From UBA1181 sp963631545 (GTDB lineage: Bacteria > Bacteroidota > Bacteroidia > Bacteroidales > Paludibacteraceae), in contig CAVGRN010000007.1 of NCBI GenBank assembly GCA_963631545.1, positions 1 to 64,000 of the forward strand: 64,000 nucleotides of DNA. The letters run 5' to 3'. Every line of letters begins with the position of its first letter. Positions within the stretch are counted from its first letter, which is position 1. A program made the translations under genes and the position numbers. Shown here in pieces: positions 34,760 through 42,995 of this stretch. Below the pieces are notes generated by a model that was not told where the DNA came from, ran no database searches, and saw nothing but the letters and a program-made list of their open reading frames with translations.

Positions 34760-35485
34760 ATGGAACTGAGGACGGAAGCCATCGTGCTAAGCACCATCAA
34801 GCACAAAGACAATGCGGAGATTGTGAACTTCTACACCCGCAAGGCGGGCAGACTTGCTCTGCTGCTCTACGGCGCACAAAGCAAACGCAAGGGAAACGCC
34901 GCCGCCTTCCTCCACCCCCTCTCCGTGGTTACCATCCGCGCAGACCTGCGCAACTCGCGCCGCCTCAACACCATCGACGAGATAAAACCCTTGCAAACCT
35001 CCGCCGGCATACTGTTCAACCCCGTGAAAAGCGCCATCTCGTTCTTCATCGCCGAGGTGCTGCAACAAGTGCTGCACACCAACGAGCAAGACGAGGCAAT
35101 GTTCAACTTCATCCGCAGTGCCATCTCACTGCTCGACACGGCGGAACGTGGGTTGGGCAATTTCCACATCCTCTTCTTAGTACGGCTCACGCATTTCCTC
35201 GGGTTGCAACCAGACCTTCCGACGCCAACCACCAACCTCTACTTCGACATGCAACAAGTGGAATACGCCACAACACGCCCTCTGCACAACCACTACCTTC
35301 CCGCCGCCGACACGCGCCAACTGCAAAAACTGCTCCGCATATCACCCTATAACTATTCACTCTTCCGCTTCACACGACAGGAACGCAACGACGTGGTAGA
35401 CCGCCTGCTCGACTACTACCGCATCCACACAACCAACTTCGGCGACATCAAGTCGCTGGAAGTTTTGCGCGAGGTTTTCGGGTAA
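34760..35485 (+). CDS. recO: DNA repair protein RecO
   Basis: RecO, with RecF and RecR, loads RecA onto SSB-coated single-stranded DNA in gap repair. The N-terminal OB-fold (residues 1-80: TEAIVLSTIKHKDNAEIVNFYT, LLLYGAQSKRKGNAA) and the helical C-terminal part (FILFLVRLTHFLGLQPDLP type region at about 140-155) are both recognisable. The length of 241 residues is normal. A longer frame starts inside the preceding gene, so the ATG at 34760, 14 bases after that gene, is used. It is the last gene of its operon and is followed by a hairpin. Confidence 0.95.
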   Translation: MELRTEAIVLSTIKHKDNAEIVNFYTRKAGRLALLLYGAQSKRKGNAAAFLHPLSVVTIRADLRNSRRLNTIDEIKPLQTSAGILFNPVKSAISFFIAEVLQQVLHTNEQDEAMFNFIRSAISLLDTAERGLGNFHILFLVRLTHFLGLQPDLPTPTTNLYFDMQQVEYATTRPLHNHYLPAADTRQLQKLLRISPYNYSLFRFTRQERNDVVDRLLDYYRIHTTNFGDIKSLEVLREVFG

Positions 35486-35509
35486 GTGCGAAAGACCGCA
35501 CTGATTTTT
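35485..35509 (+). terminator. Terminator after recO
   Basis: AGTGCG and CGCACT form a six-pair stem overlapping the recO stop codon region and are followed by GATTTTTC. It is short but well placed. Confidence 0.55.
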
Positions 35510-35522
35510 CAGAGAAAAAGCA

Positions 35523-35530
35523 TACCTTTA
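35523..35530 (+). promoter_or_regulatory. Possible -7 box of the SNF transporter gene
   Basis: TACCTTTA differs from TAnnTTTG only in the last base. It would start transcription close to 35537 and give a leader of about 125 bases, whose first 60 bases can fold (35538-35545 pairs with 35589-35596). Confidence 0.4.
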
Positions 35531-35663
35531 CAACCACATCGGATTCCACTATTCATGAGCCAGATAAAAAGCGGGTCATTCAATTAGAAATCCGATCATA
35601 ATCATAATATAACACATTGATTCTCAATTAAATCAATCTTTCAAGAAAGTATCTATACAAACA

Positions 35664-37025
35664 ATGGCAAATTCAGACAGAGGAAACTTCGGTAGTAAAT
35701 TAGGATTGATTTTGGCCACGGCTGGTGGCGCGGTGGGACTGGGCAACGTCTGGCGTTTCCCCTATATGGCAGGCGAAAACGGAGGCGCAGCCTTCATCTT
35801 GGTCTACTTTGGGTGCGTGCTGATCTTAGGACTGCCGTGCATGATCTCTGAGTTCATCATCGGGCGGCGAGGGGCTGCCAACACTGCCCGCGCATACACC
35901 AAAATGGCAAACGGAAGTGCTTGGAAATTCATCGGCTACCTCAGCGTCCTCACGGGATTCCTAATCACCTGCTACTACGCCGTAGTGTCTGGCTGGTGCT
36001 TAGAGTATGTCTTCGCTTCCGCCGCACAGAGAATCCACGGCGACTCCACCGCAGTGGAGCAATACTTCAAGGATTTTGCCATCGACCCCATCCGACCCGT
36101 GTTCTGGACTATCGTCATCTTTCTCATCACCCACTTCATCATCATCCGCGGCGTGAAAGGCGGCATTGAGAAAGCTTCCAAACTGATGATGCCGACACTC
36201 TTCATCCTCCTCATTATCATCGTGGTAGCGTCGTGTATGCTTCCAAACGCGTGGAAAGGTGTGGAGTTCCTGTTTAAGCCAGATTTCAGCAAGTGCAACG
36301 GCGACGTGTTCCTCAGTGCGCTGGGGCAGTCGTTCTACTCGCTCAGCATCGGTATGGGGTGCGCCTGCACCTACGCATCCTACTTCAGCAAAGACACCAA
36401 CCTTGGAAAATCCGCACTCCAAATCGGCGTGATAGACTCTTTCGTCGCCATCCTCGCAGGGCTGATGATTTTTCCGGCAGCCTTTTCCGTCGGAACATCG
36501 CCAGACAGCGGTCCGTCCCTCATCTTCATCACCCTCCCGAACGTCTTCATCCAAGCCTTCGCCTCGTTCCCGACAGTGGGCTGGATCATCTCCGTCATCT
36601 TCTACCTTCTACTCTCGCTTGCCGGCCTCACATCGCTCATCTCGTTGCACGAGGTCAGCACCGCCTTCATCTACGAAGAATTGAGAATCAGCAGGAAGAT
36701 GGGGGCGACCATCATCACCATCATCTGCGCCACCATCGGGACGCTATGCTCCCTCTCGCTGGGTGCGACGGATGCGTTCACATTCGCCGGCAAGAACCTA
36801 TTCAACTGGTTCGACTTCATAACAGGACAGATCTTCCTGCCGATAGCCGGCTTCCTCACCTGTATTTTCTTAGGGTGGTTTGTTCCTAAGAAAGTGATAC
36901 ACAGCGAATTTACAAACAAAGGAACACTGAAGGGACATATTTTCAACGTCTATTTGTTCCTCATCCGCTTCGTCTGCCCCGTATTCATCCTCCTTGTCTT
37001 TTTAAAACAATTGGGCGTTTTCTAA
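35664..37025 (+). CDS. Sodium-dependent transporter, SNF (neurotransmitter symporter) family
   Basis: This inner membrane protein of 453 residues has about 11-12 membrane segments and the family signature GLGNVWRFPYMAGENGGAAF at about residues 25-44, which forms the sodium and substrate site of LeuT-type carriers. Prokaryotic members mostly import amino acids such as tryptophan or leucine with sodium; the substrate is not predictable here. It is transcribed alone and converges on pdxT with only 17 bases between the stops. Confidence 0.94.
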   Translation: MANSDRGNFGSKLGLILATAGGAVGLGNVWRFPYMAGENGGAAFILVYFGCVLILGLPCMISEFIIGRRGAANTARAYTKMANGSAWKFIGYLSVLTGFLITCYYAVVSGWCLEYVFASAAQRIHGDSTAVEQYFKDFAIDPIRPVFWTIVIFLITHFIIIRGVKGGIEKASKLMMPTLFILLIIIVVASCMLPNAWKGVEFLFKPDFSKCNGDVFLSALGQSFYSLSIGMGCACTYASYFSKDTNLGKSALQIGVIDSFVAILAGLMIFPAAFSVGTSPDSGPSLIFITLPNVFIQAFASFPTVGWIISVIFYLLLSLAGLTSLISLHEVSTAFIYEELRISRKMGATIITIICATIGTLCSLSLGATDAFTFAGKNLFNWFDFITGQIFLPIAGFLTCIFLGWFVPKKVIHSEFTNKGTLKGHIFNVYLFLIRFVCPVFILLVFLKQLGVF

Positions 37026-37042
37026 CGGAGAAGGAGAAACAA

Positions 37043-37627
37043 TCACTTACTCCCTTCGCACATCGCCAAAAACAGGCGGTGAACCGACTCGTCCTCGTTC
37101 AACTCGGGGTGGAAAGAGGTTGCCAACTGGTTGCCTTGCCGGGCCGCCACGATATGTCCGCCTTCCATAGAAAGGATTTCCACATCCTCGCCCACCGACT
37201 CAATGTATGGGGCGCGAATAAACGTCATCGGCACTTTGTGGTCGATTCCCCTCACCTCACCCTCGGCGAAGAAGCTGCCCAGCTGACGTCCGTACGCATT
37301 GCGGCGCGTGGTGATGTCCATCGTGTTGAGCCGTTCCCGTTCCTCGCCAACCACTTGGGCTGAGAGGAGTATCAAACCCGCACACGTGCCGTACACAGGC
37401 AAACCCGACTCAATGTCCGACTTTATACGCTTGCGCAAGTCTAATTCGTCAAGCAACTTCAGCATCGTCGTACTCTCGCCACCAGGCAAAATCAATCCGT
37501 CCTTCCGCCGTTCCCAGTCGGTCGCCTGACGCACCTCAAACGCCTCCACACCTATCTTTTCCAACATCTTGCAATGCTCTCTGAAATCACCTTGCAAAGC
37601 CAATACCGCTATCTTTAATCCTTTCAT
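37043..37627 (-). CDS. pdxT: Pyridoxal 5'-phosphate synthase glutaminase subunit PdxT
   Basis: PdxT hydrolyses glutamine and channels ammonia to PdxS for PLP synthesis by the DXP-independent route. The PGGES oxyanion block (about 48-52), nucleophile Cys82 in YGTCAGLIL, and His173/Glu175 in FHPEL form the complete catalytic triad. The length of 194 residues is normal. The ATG at 37627 is used; the upstream extension of the frame has no family likeness. It lies 69 bases downstream of pdxS in the same direction. Confidence 0.97.
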   Translation of the reverse strand: MKGLKIAVLALQGDFREHCKMLEKIGVEAFEVRQATDWERRKDGLILPGGESTTMLKLLDELDLRKRIKSDIESGLPVYGTCAGLILLSAQVVGEERERLNTMDITTRRNAYGRQLGSFFAEGEVRGIDHKVPMTFIRAPYIESVGEDVEILSMEGGHIVAARQGNQLATSFHPELNEDESVHRLFLAMCEGSK

Positions 37628-37696
37628 TGTCAATCTTTTATTCACCAAAACAAATTCCGAATAGGAGGGGAGCAACATCTGCCCCCCTCACTGAAA

Positions 37697-38578
37697 CTAT
37701 TTGCCACGCTCAGCCATCAGCAGTTCGATCTCCTGCTCGTTGATGCCAACCATCGCCTCGCCAAGATCCTCACTTAGAGCCGCCAACATCTTCGGGTCAT
37801 TGTAGTTGGTAACCGCCTTCACAATGGCAGCCGCACGCTTGGCTGGGTTTCCACTCTTGAAGATGCCGCTCCCCACGAAAACGCCCTCGGCGCCAAGTTG
37901 CATCATCAACGCAGCATCGGCTGGGGTAGCCACGCCGCCCGCCGCAAAATTCACCACTGGCAACTTGCCGTGTTCGTGGACATACCTCACCAAATCGTAT
38001 GGGGCCTGTAACTGCTTGGCAGCCTCAAAGAGTTCGTCCTCGCACATCGACACCAAACGGCGCATTTCACTCTGTATCAATCGTATATGCGTTACCGCTT
38101 GCACCACATCGCCCGTGCCAGGCTCACCCTTCGTGCGAATCATCGTCGCACCCTCCGCAATACGGCGAAGCGCCTCGCCCAGGTTCTTCGCGCCACACAC
38201 AAACGGCACGTCAAACTTCGTTTTATCGATATGATAAACATTGTCGGCTGGCGACAGCACCTCGCTCTCATCGATATAATCAATCTCAATGGCTTGCAGA
38301 ATCTGCGCCTCGGCAATGTGTCCGATACGCACCTTCGCCATCACGGGGATGGAAACCGCCTCCTGTATGCCTTTTATCATTTTCGGGTCGCTCATACGCG
38401 AAACGCCGCCGGCAGCACGAATATCCGCCGGGATGCGCTCCAACGCCATCACCGCACACGCACCCGCCTCTTCAGCGATTCTCGCCTGCTCGGGCGTCGT
38501 CACATCCATAATGACACCACCCTTCAACTGTTCTGCTAAATCACGATTTAGTTTCTGTCTCTCGTTAATCATAGTCAT
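37697..38578 (-). CDS. pdxS: Pyridoxal 5'-phosphate synthase lyase subunit PdxS
   Basis: PdxS condenses ribose 5-phosphate, glyceraldehyde 3-phosphate and ammonia into PLP and assembles as a dodecamer coated with PdxT. It has a TIM barrel of 293 residues with Asp25 (GVIMDV) and the Schiff-base lysine Lys82 in MAKVRIGH. The phosphate-binding loop RTKGEPGTGD lies in the middle of the protein. Translation may begin at either of two close ATG codons (38578 or 38572). The 74 bases upstream separate it from the ThiD-AraC gene and hold an AT-rich inverted repeat. Confidence 0.98.
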   Translation of the reverse strand: MTMINERQKLNRDLAEQLKGGVIMDVTTPEQARIAEEAGACAVMALERIPADIRAAGGVSRMSDPKMIKGIQEAVSIPVMAKVRIGHIAEAQILQAIEIDYIDESEVLSPADNVYHIDKTKFDVPFVCGAKNLGEALRRIAEGATMIRTKGEPGTGDVVQAVTHIRLIQSEMRRLVSMCEDELFEAAKQLQAPYDLVRYVHEHGKLPVVNFAAGGVATPADAALMMQLGAEGVFVGSGIFKSGNPAKRAAAIVKAVTNYNDPKMLAALSEDLGEAMVGINEQEIELLMAERGK

Positions 38579-38586
38579 TTGATATT

Positions 38587-38605
38587 TATAAAATTAGTTT
38601 TTATA
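38587..38605. promoter_or_regulatory. Inverted repeat upstream of pdxS
   Basis: TATAAAA (38587-38593) and TTTTATA (38599-38605) form a seven-base inverted repeat with a five-base spacer, 9-27 bases before the pdxS start. Its position suits an operator or a leader hairpin. AT-rich repeats of this size also occur by chance. Confidence 0.35.
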
Positions 38606-38652
38606 TGAATTTTGCTTTCGCAATTCTGAAGATACAAACTGAACATCAACGC

Positions 38653-39807
38653 TTACCGTTGGTTGGAAAACTTGAACTCGGAAGGCGGACAACCCCTCAT
38701 CTGCTTGAAGAATTTTGTGAACTGCGCCTGCGAAGAAAATCCGAATTTATACGCCACCTCCTGCATATTTTTATTGTCGCTCGTCAGTTCCACCTCAATC
38801 TCATGTGCAAGGTGCTCGCGGATTAAATCCTTTGGCGACCGCCCCACCACCTTCTTGGTTACCTCCGCCAAATAACGTGTGCTGACATTCAGTCTGTCAG
38901 CATAAAAAGCCACATCGCGACTTTCTCGCCCATGAAGCATAATCTCGCCCATCAGTTTGTTGTAGAGTTCCAACAGATGAGTGGAAACCGCCTGTTTACC
39001 AGTGTGGTTGAGCAACCGCCCACCGTGTCCCAACTTCATATCCAACGAATAGACGACTAAACGATTGATGTACTCCCGCGCTCGCGAAACCGCCATCTTC
39101 AACTCCATACCATTGGAAAGGAAAGCGGCAATGGCAGAGGAAAACGCGCCACTCACACCGTGGGCGTTCCTGTCCACAACACCAAGCGAGGAGAAATAGG
39201 TTGGCTCTGCGCACCCTCGCATCATCAGCACATCCGTATGCCTGTCTGTCTGCACAGAGGCGCTTTGCAGAAGAACTGCGTTACAACCCTGGCGGACAAG
39301 CAGTTGGGCAGCCTCAACCATAGCATCAATGTTGTCAATTTTTCTACCAAGGAGGAAAGCCGCCGCCTCACTTTTGAGGTTCACAAGGGTGCAAAGCGGG
39401 AAGAGCCGACTTTGCAGCGCAGAGAGAATCTGACGATTCAGCAGAATGTCGCCGTGAATAGAAACCACACCAGGGTCGCACACCACAAACCGGGGTTGGT
39501 AAGTCTGAAGAAGTCTGGCAATGGTATTGACTGTCGCCTCGTTGCGGAGCAACCCCACCTTCACCACCTTAGGCGCAAGATCCTCCATAACGGCACGCAC
39601 CTGCTGCTCAATGATTTCAACAGGTAGGTCGAACACCTCGTGGATTCCCAACGTGTTCTGCACCGTTACCGCCGTAATGGCCGAAGCGGCATAACCGCCC
39701 AACGACGAGATCGTTTTTATATCCGCCTGAATGCCGGATCCTCCAACACTGTCGGACCCCGTGATCGTCAAGATCGGTTCGCAATTCATCGTCTTCTTCT
39801 CAGCCAT
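38653..39807 (-). CDS. ThiD-like kinase domain fused to AraC-type DNA-binding domain
   Basis: It has 384 residues. About 11-254 align with HMP/HMP-P (ThiD) and pyridoxal kinases of the ribokinase fold: ILTITGSDSVGGSGIQADIK, the AITAVTVQNTLGI strand, a DPG segment near 111-113 and an N-x-x-x-E motif. The usual anion-hole GTGC (or GTGD in B6 kinases) reads GVSG at 217-220, and the usual VKGGH reads LLQSAS, so phosphotransfer is doubtful. Residues of about 282-379 are an AraC/XylS domain with both helix-turn-helices (RLNVSTRYLAEV; VAYKFGFSSQAQFTKFFK). It lies 74 bases upstream of pdxS, in the same direction. I infer a vitamer-sensing regulator of PLP synthesis. Other ATG starts lie at 39840 and 39789; the last best fits ThiD lengths. 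Confidence 0.9.
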   Translation of the reverse strand: MAEKKTMNCEPILTITGSDSVGGSGIQADIKTISSLGGYAASAITAVTVQNTLGIHEVFDLPVEIIEQQVRAVMEDLAPKVVKVGLLRNEATVNTIARLLQTYQPRFVVCDPGVVSIHGDILLNRQILSALQSRLFPLCTLVNLKSEAAAFLLGRKIDNIDAMVEAAQLLVRQGCNAVLLQSASVQTDRHTDVLMMRGCAEPTYFSSLGVVDRNAHGVSGAFSSAIAAFLSNGMELKMAVSRAREYINRLVVYSLDMKLGHGGRLLNHTGKQAVSTHLLELYNKLMGEIMLHGRESRDVAFYADRLNVSTRYLAEVTKKVVGRSPKDLIREHLAHEIEVELTSDNKNMQEVAYKFGFSSQAQFTKFFKQMRGCPPSEFKFSNQR

Positions 39808-39811
39808 ACGC

Positions 39812-39830
39812 ATTATCTTTAAAAGATAAT
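39812..39830. promoter_or_regulatory. 19-bp perfect palindrome at the start of the ThiD-AraC gene
   Basis: ATTATCTTT, one A, then AAAGATAAT make a perfect inverted repeat with nine-base arms. It lies five bases before the ATG at 39807, and inside the frame if translation starts at 39840. It may be an operator for autoregulation or shared control with the divergent transporter. Confidence 0.45.
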
Positions 39831-40018
39831 TATAACACATTGTTTATCAGAAAAATAAGAATAGAAAACAGCCTCAAAAGCCGATTTATCCAAAAACTTT
39901 TCCGATGACGGTGCAAAAGAAAAATTTTATTTTTTTACGGCAAATTTTTGTTCCCATTTTGACAAACAATAAAGGGGAAGAGGAAAAAAAGGACGGGAAA
40001 GAACCGCATGGCAGACAC

Positions 40019-40053
40019 TTTGCTTCTCATTCTGCTTAAAAACACTATCTTTG
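40019..40053 (+). promoter_or_regulatory. Promoter of the GPH-family transporter gene
   Basis: TATCTTTG (40046-40053), followed by C, matches the -7 box exactly. TTTG at 40019-40022 is a -33 candidate with a 23-base spacer. The box lies 20 bases before the ATG at 40074 and therefore argues against the longer frame that starts at 40008. Confidence 0.7.
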
Positions 40054-40073
40054 CGTCAATCAAAAAAAATACT

Positions 40074-41678
40074 ATGACCGAGAAACTCTCCCTCAAAGAA
40101 AAAATAGCCTATGCGTTGGGCGACGCATCCGCAAACATCGCATGGCGCGGTGTTTCAGCATTCCTCATCATTTTCTACACAGATGTGTTCGGACTCACCC
40201 CCGGCACCGTGGCAGCCCTTATGTTGGTGGCAAGAACGAGCGACGGCGTGTCGGACGTACTGATGGGCATCATCGGCGACCGCACCAACTCCAAGCACGG
40301 CAAGTTCCGCCCATGGATCCTGTGGTCGGCGCTGCCGCTCGGCATCATCCTCTCCCTGCTCTTCACCTGCCCCGACGGATGGTCAATGCCGTGGAAAATT
40401 GCCTACGCCTACACCACCTACATCCTCTTCACCCTCATCTACACCGCCAACAACATCCCTTACGGCGCACTGATGGCTGTGATGACGGGCGACGACAAAG
40501 AACGCACCAGCATCGGTTCATTCCGCATGGTGGGGGCATTCGCCGGCGGAATGTTAGTGCAAGGCTCGCTACTCTTCTTGGTAATGCACTTCGGCAATGT
40601 GAACCCGGAAATTAAGGTTAGAAACCTCGGCGAGATGAAGCAAGAAATCACCGTTACCGCACCGCAAGATGTGCAGAACGCAAACATCAAGACCGTCAAC
40701 GGCATAGCCAAATTCACACAAACCGGAGTCGAGGGCGACAGCGCCACTGTGGGAAAGAGCTTCACCATCGCCGCGGGGGAAACCTACACATTCACCGTTG
40801 AAGGCGAAAGCAATCTGCAAAGCGCAGACTTCACCGTGATAGACCAAAAACAGGGCTACAGCAAAGCCATCTACCTGCTCTCCGCAGTATTGGTGCTGTG
40901 TATGTTCATCACTTTCCGCTACACGCGCGAGAGAGTGACACCGCCCGCTGCGCAAAAAGAGAACATCTGGGACGATTTGAAAGACCTCATCAAAAACAAA
41001 CCTTGGTTGGTGTTGTTGGTAGTGGGACTCGTCTTCAACATCTATAACAACCTGAAGCAAGGAATCACGGTCATCTACTTCTCGCACTACATCCACAACC
41101 AGTTGTTGGCTGGCGGGTATATGACCGCCCTTATGGTGGCATCCATCGTCGGTGCAGCAGCCACGACGCCCCTCAGCAGGAGGTTTGGCAAGAAGAATGT
41201 GTTCATCGCGGCACTGCTCGTGTCGGGCTTCATCAACGCATCGCTGATGTACTGCGGTCCGCAAGACAAGGCAGCCATCTTCATCATCGGCTCACTGAGC
41301 GAGTGTGCGGCAGCCATTATGCCTACGCTCTTCTTCGCTATGTTGGGCGATGCGGCAGACTACTCCGAGTTTGTCAACGGACGGCGCGCCACAGGTCTGG
41401 TCTACTCCGCCGGCTCATTTGCCACGAAGTTTGGCGGTGGAATAGCCGGTGCGATCATCGGCTTCGTGTTAGGACTGTTCCACTACAATGGACAGGACTC
41501 CGTCGCCATTGAGGGAGCCATTCCAGGCATTGTGATGCTGATGAGTTGGATCCCGGCGATAATCGCCGCGGTAGGAGCCGTGCTAATGGTGCTATATCCA
41601 CTCAACCAACAGAAAATGAACGAGATAACAACAGAATTAGCCAACCGCAGACAAAAAGAAATCTCAAAATCAGCCTGA
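40074..41678 (+). CDS. GPH-family (glycoside-pentoside-hexuronide:cation) symporter with soluble insertion
   Basis: This inner membrane protein has 534 residues. The opening LKEKIAYALGDASANIAWRG, DRTNSKHGKFRPWILW after the second helix (a family signature) and about twelve membrane segments identify the GPH/MelB group, which imports sugars with sodium or protons. Residues of about 176-262 are not membrane-like. They form a Thr/Val-rich beta segment (EITVTAPQDVQNANIK, YTFTVEGESNLQSADFTV) that falls after the fifth or sixth helix and is probably a periplasmic domain. Typical relatives are about 450-480 residues. It is divergent from the ThiD-AraC gene, with 266 bases between the starts. The substrate is unknown. 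Confidence 0.88.
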   Translation: MTEKLSLKEKIAYALGDASANIAWRGVSAFLIIFYTDVFGLTPGTVAALMLVARTSDGVSDVLMGIIGDRTNSKHGKFRPWILWSALPLGIILSLLFTCPDGWSMPWKIAYAYTTYILFTLIYTANNIPYGALMAVMTGDDKERTSIGSFRMVGAFAGGMLVQGSLLFLVMHFGNVNPEIKVRNLGEMKQEITVTAPQDVQNANIKTVNGIAKFTQTGVEGDSATVGKSFTIAAGETYTFTVEGESNLQSADFTVIDQKQGYSKAIYLLSAVLVLCMFITFRYTRERVTPPAAQKENIWDDLKDLIKNKPWLVLLVVGLVFNIYNNLKQGITVIYFSHYIHNQLLAGGYMTALMVASIVGAAATTPLSRRFGKKNVFIAALLVSGFINASLMYCGPQDKAAIFIIGSLSECAAAIMPTLFFAMLGDAADYSEFVNGRRATGLVYSAGSFATKFGGGIAGAIIGFVLGLFHYNGQDSVAIEGAIPGIVMLMSWIPAIIAAVGAVLMVLYPLNQQKMNEITTELANRRQKEISKSA

Positions 41679-41706
41679 AAGGAAAACACGATAGCGAATG
41701 CACGCA

Positions 41707-41722
41707 CCCAATAATTATTGGG
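41707..41722 (+). terminator. Possible terminator after the GPH transporter
   Basis: A 16-base perfect palindrome (CCCAATAATTATTGGG) lies 29 bases past the stop. The T-run after it is poor, so this is a weak call. Confidence 0.35.
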
Positions 41723-41773
41723 CTGCCATTCTCATTTTGCCCCTCTGAGGCAACTATTGTCAACAGAAATTCC

Positions 41774-41781
41774 TAAATTTG
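41774..41781 (+). promoter_or_regulatory. -7 box of the holB to malQ operon
   Basis: TAAATTTG is an exact TAnnTTTG match 29 bases before the holB start. No -33 TTTG stands at the usual distance. Confidence 0.6.
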
Positions 41782-41810
41782 TAGAATCGTATGAAATGAG
41801 GTGACGGAAT

Positions 41811-42938
41811 ATGCTGTTCAAAGATGTTTACGGACAAAGTAAAATGAAAGAGACATTCATCAAAATGGTGAATGACAATCGGTTGGCGCATGCCATCCTT
41901 CTCTACGGTCCGCAGGGTGCCGGCAAATTGGCAATGGCACTCGCACTCGCCCAATACGTGAATTGTCCCAACAGAACGGACTCGGACGCCTGCGGCAAAT
42001 GCCCGTCGTGCGTGCAGATGCAAAAGTTGGTGCATCCCGACCTCCACTTCGCCTTCCCCATCTCGCGAGACAAAGACACCGTTACCTGCGACAACTTCCT
42101 GAAACCTTGGCGCGAAATGGTGCTGCAGTCGCCCTATTTCACCCTCACACAGTGGGAGCAGTCATTCAGCCAGAACCAAAAGCGAAGCGTAATCTACGCC
42201 AACGAGAGCGACAACATCATCCGGAAACTCGGCTCCAAATCCTACGAATCGGAGTATAAGGTGATGATCATCTGGCTTCCAGAAAAAATGATGGACGACG
42301 TGTGCGCCAACAAACTGCTGAAAATCATCGAGGAGCCACCCGAAAAAACCATCTTCATCCTTGTGAGCGAGGAACACGAGCAACTGCTGCCCACCATCAC
42401 GTCGCGCACGCAACGCTTCTTCATTCCACCCCTCACCGAAGACGACGTCACCAACGCACTACGCCCACTCCACCCCGATATGCCACAAGACGAGTTGGAG
42501 AACACCGCCCACATCGCCAACGGAAACCTCAACCGAGCCATCGCACTCTGCGAGGAAACACAAACAAACGACGACAACTTCGAGTGGTTCGTGCGCATTA
42601 TGCGTATGAGTTACCTACGGCAAGTGAAAGAGATGAGGCAATGGTCGGAAGAGGTGGCGCAAGCCGGACGCAAACAGCAACTCGCCTTCCTGCAATACGC
42701 CCAAAAGACTATCCGCGAGAATTTCATCCACAATATGCACGAGAAACGCCTCAACTACCAATCCAAAGAAGAGGCGACTTTCTCGCAAAAATTCGCCCCT
42801 TTCATCAACGAAAAAAACATATCCGCCTTCCTCTCCGAGTTCGAACTGGCTGAGCGGCACATCGCACAAAACGTACAGGCGAAAATCGTATTCTTCGACA
42901 TCGCCCTAAAAGTGGCAGTGCTGATAAGAATGAAATGA
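41811..42938 (+). CDS. holB: DNA polymerase III delta' subunit (clamp loader)
   Basis: It is part of the clamp loader that places the beta clamp on DNA. Walker A GPQGAGKL is at residues 33-40 and a four-cysteine zinc module (C52, C61, C64, C67) follows, as in DnaX and delta' proteins. The SRTQRF-type sensor block appears as TSRTQRFFIPPLT at about 198-210. The length of 375 residues is usual for Bacteroidetes. It starts a seven-gene plus-strand operon; the next gene (ricT-like) begins 57 bases later. Confidence 0.9.
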   Translation: MLFKDVYGQSKMKETFIKMVNDNRLAHAILLYGPQGAGKLAMALALAQYVNCPNRTDSDACGKCPSCVQMQKLVHPDLHFAFPISRDKDTVTCDNFLKPWREMVLQSPYFTLTQWEQSFSQNQKRSVIYANESDNIIRKLGSKSYESEYKVMIIWLPEKMMDDVCANKLLKIIEEPPEKTIFILVSEEHEQLLPTITSRTQRFFIPPLTEDDVTNALRPLHPDMPQDELENTAHIANGNLNRAIALCEETQTNDDNFEWFVRIMRMSYLRQVKEMRQWSEEVAQAGRKQQLAFLQYAQKTIRENFIHNMHEKRLNYQSKEEATFSQKFAPFINEKNISAFLSEFELAERHIAQNVQAKIVFFDIALKVAVLIRMK

Positions 42939-42995
42939 ATTACCACGGCACCGGATTACCCCGGACCGACAATATAAACACCGAAACATAACAGT

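Noticed and set aside
37043..39840. TPP or other known riboswitch before the ThiD-like or pdx genes
   Set aside because: No THI-box-like or other recognised aptamer sequence was found in 38579-38652 or 39808-40073. Only short inverted repeats are present.
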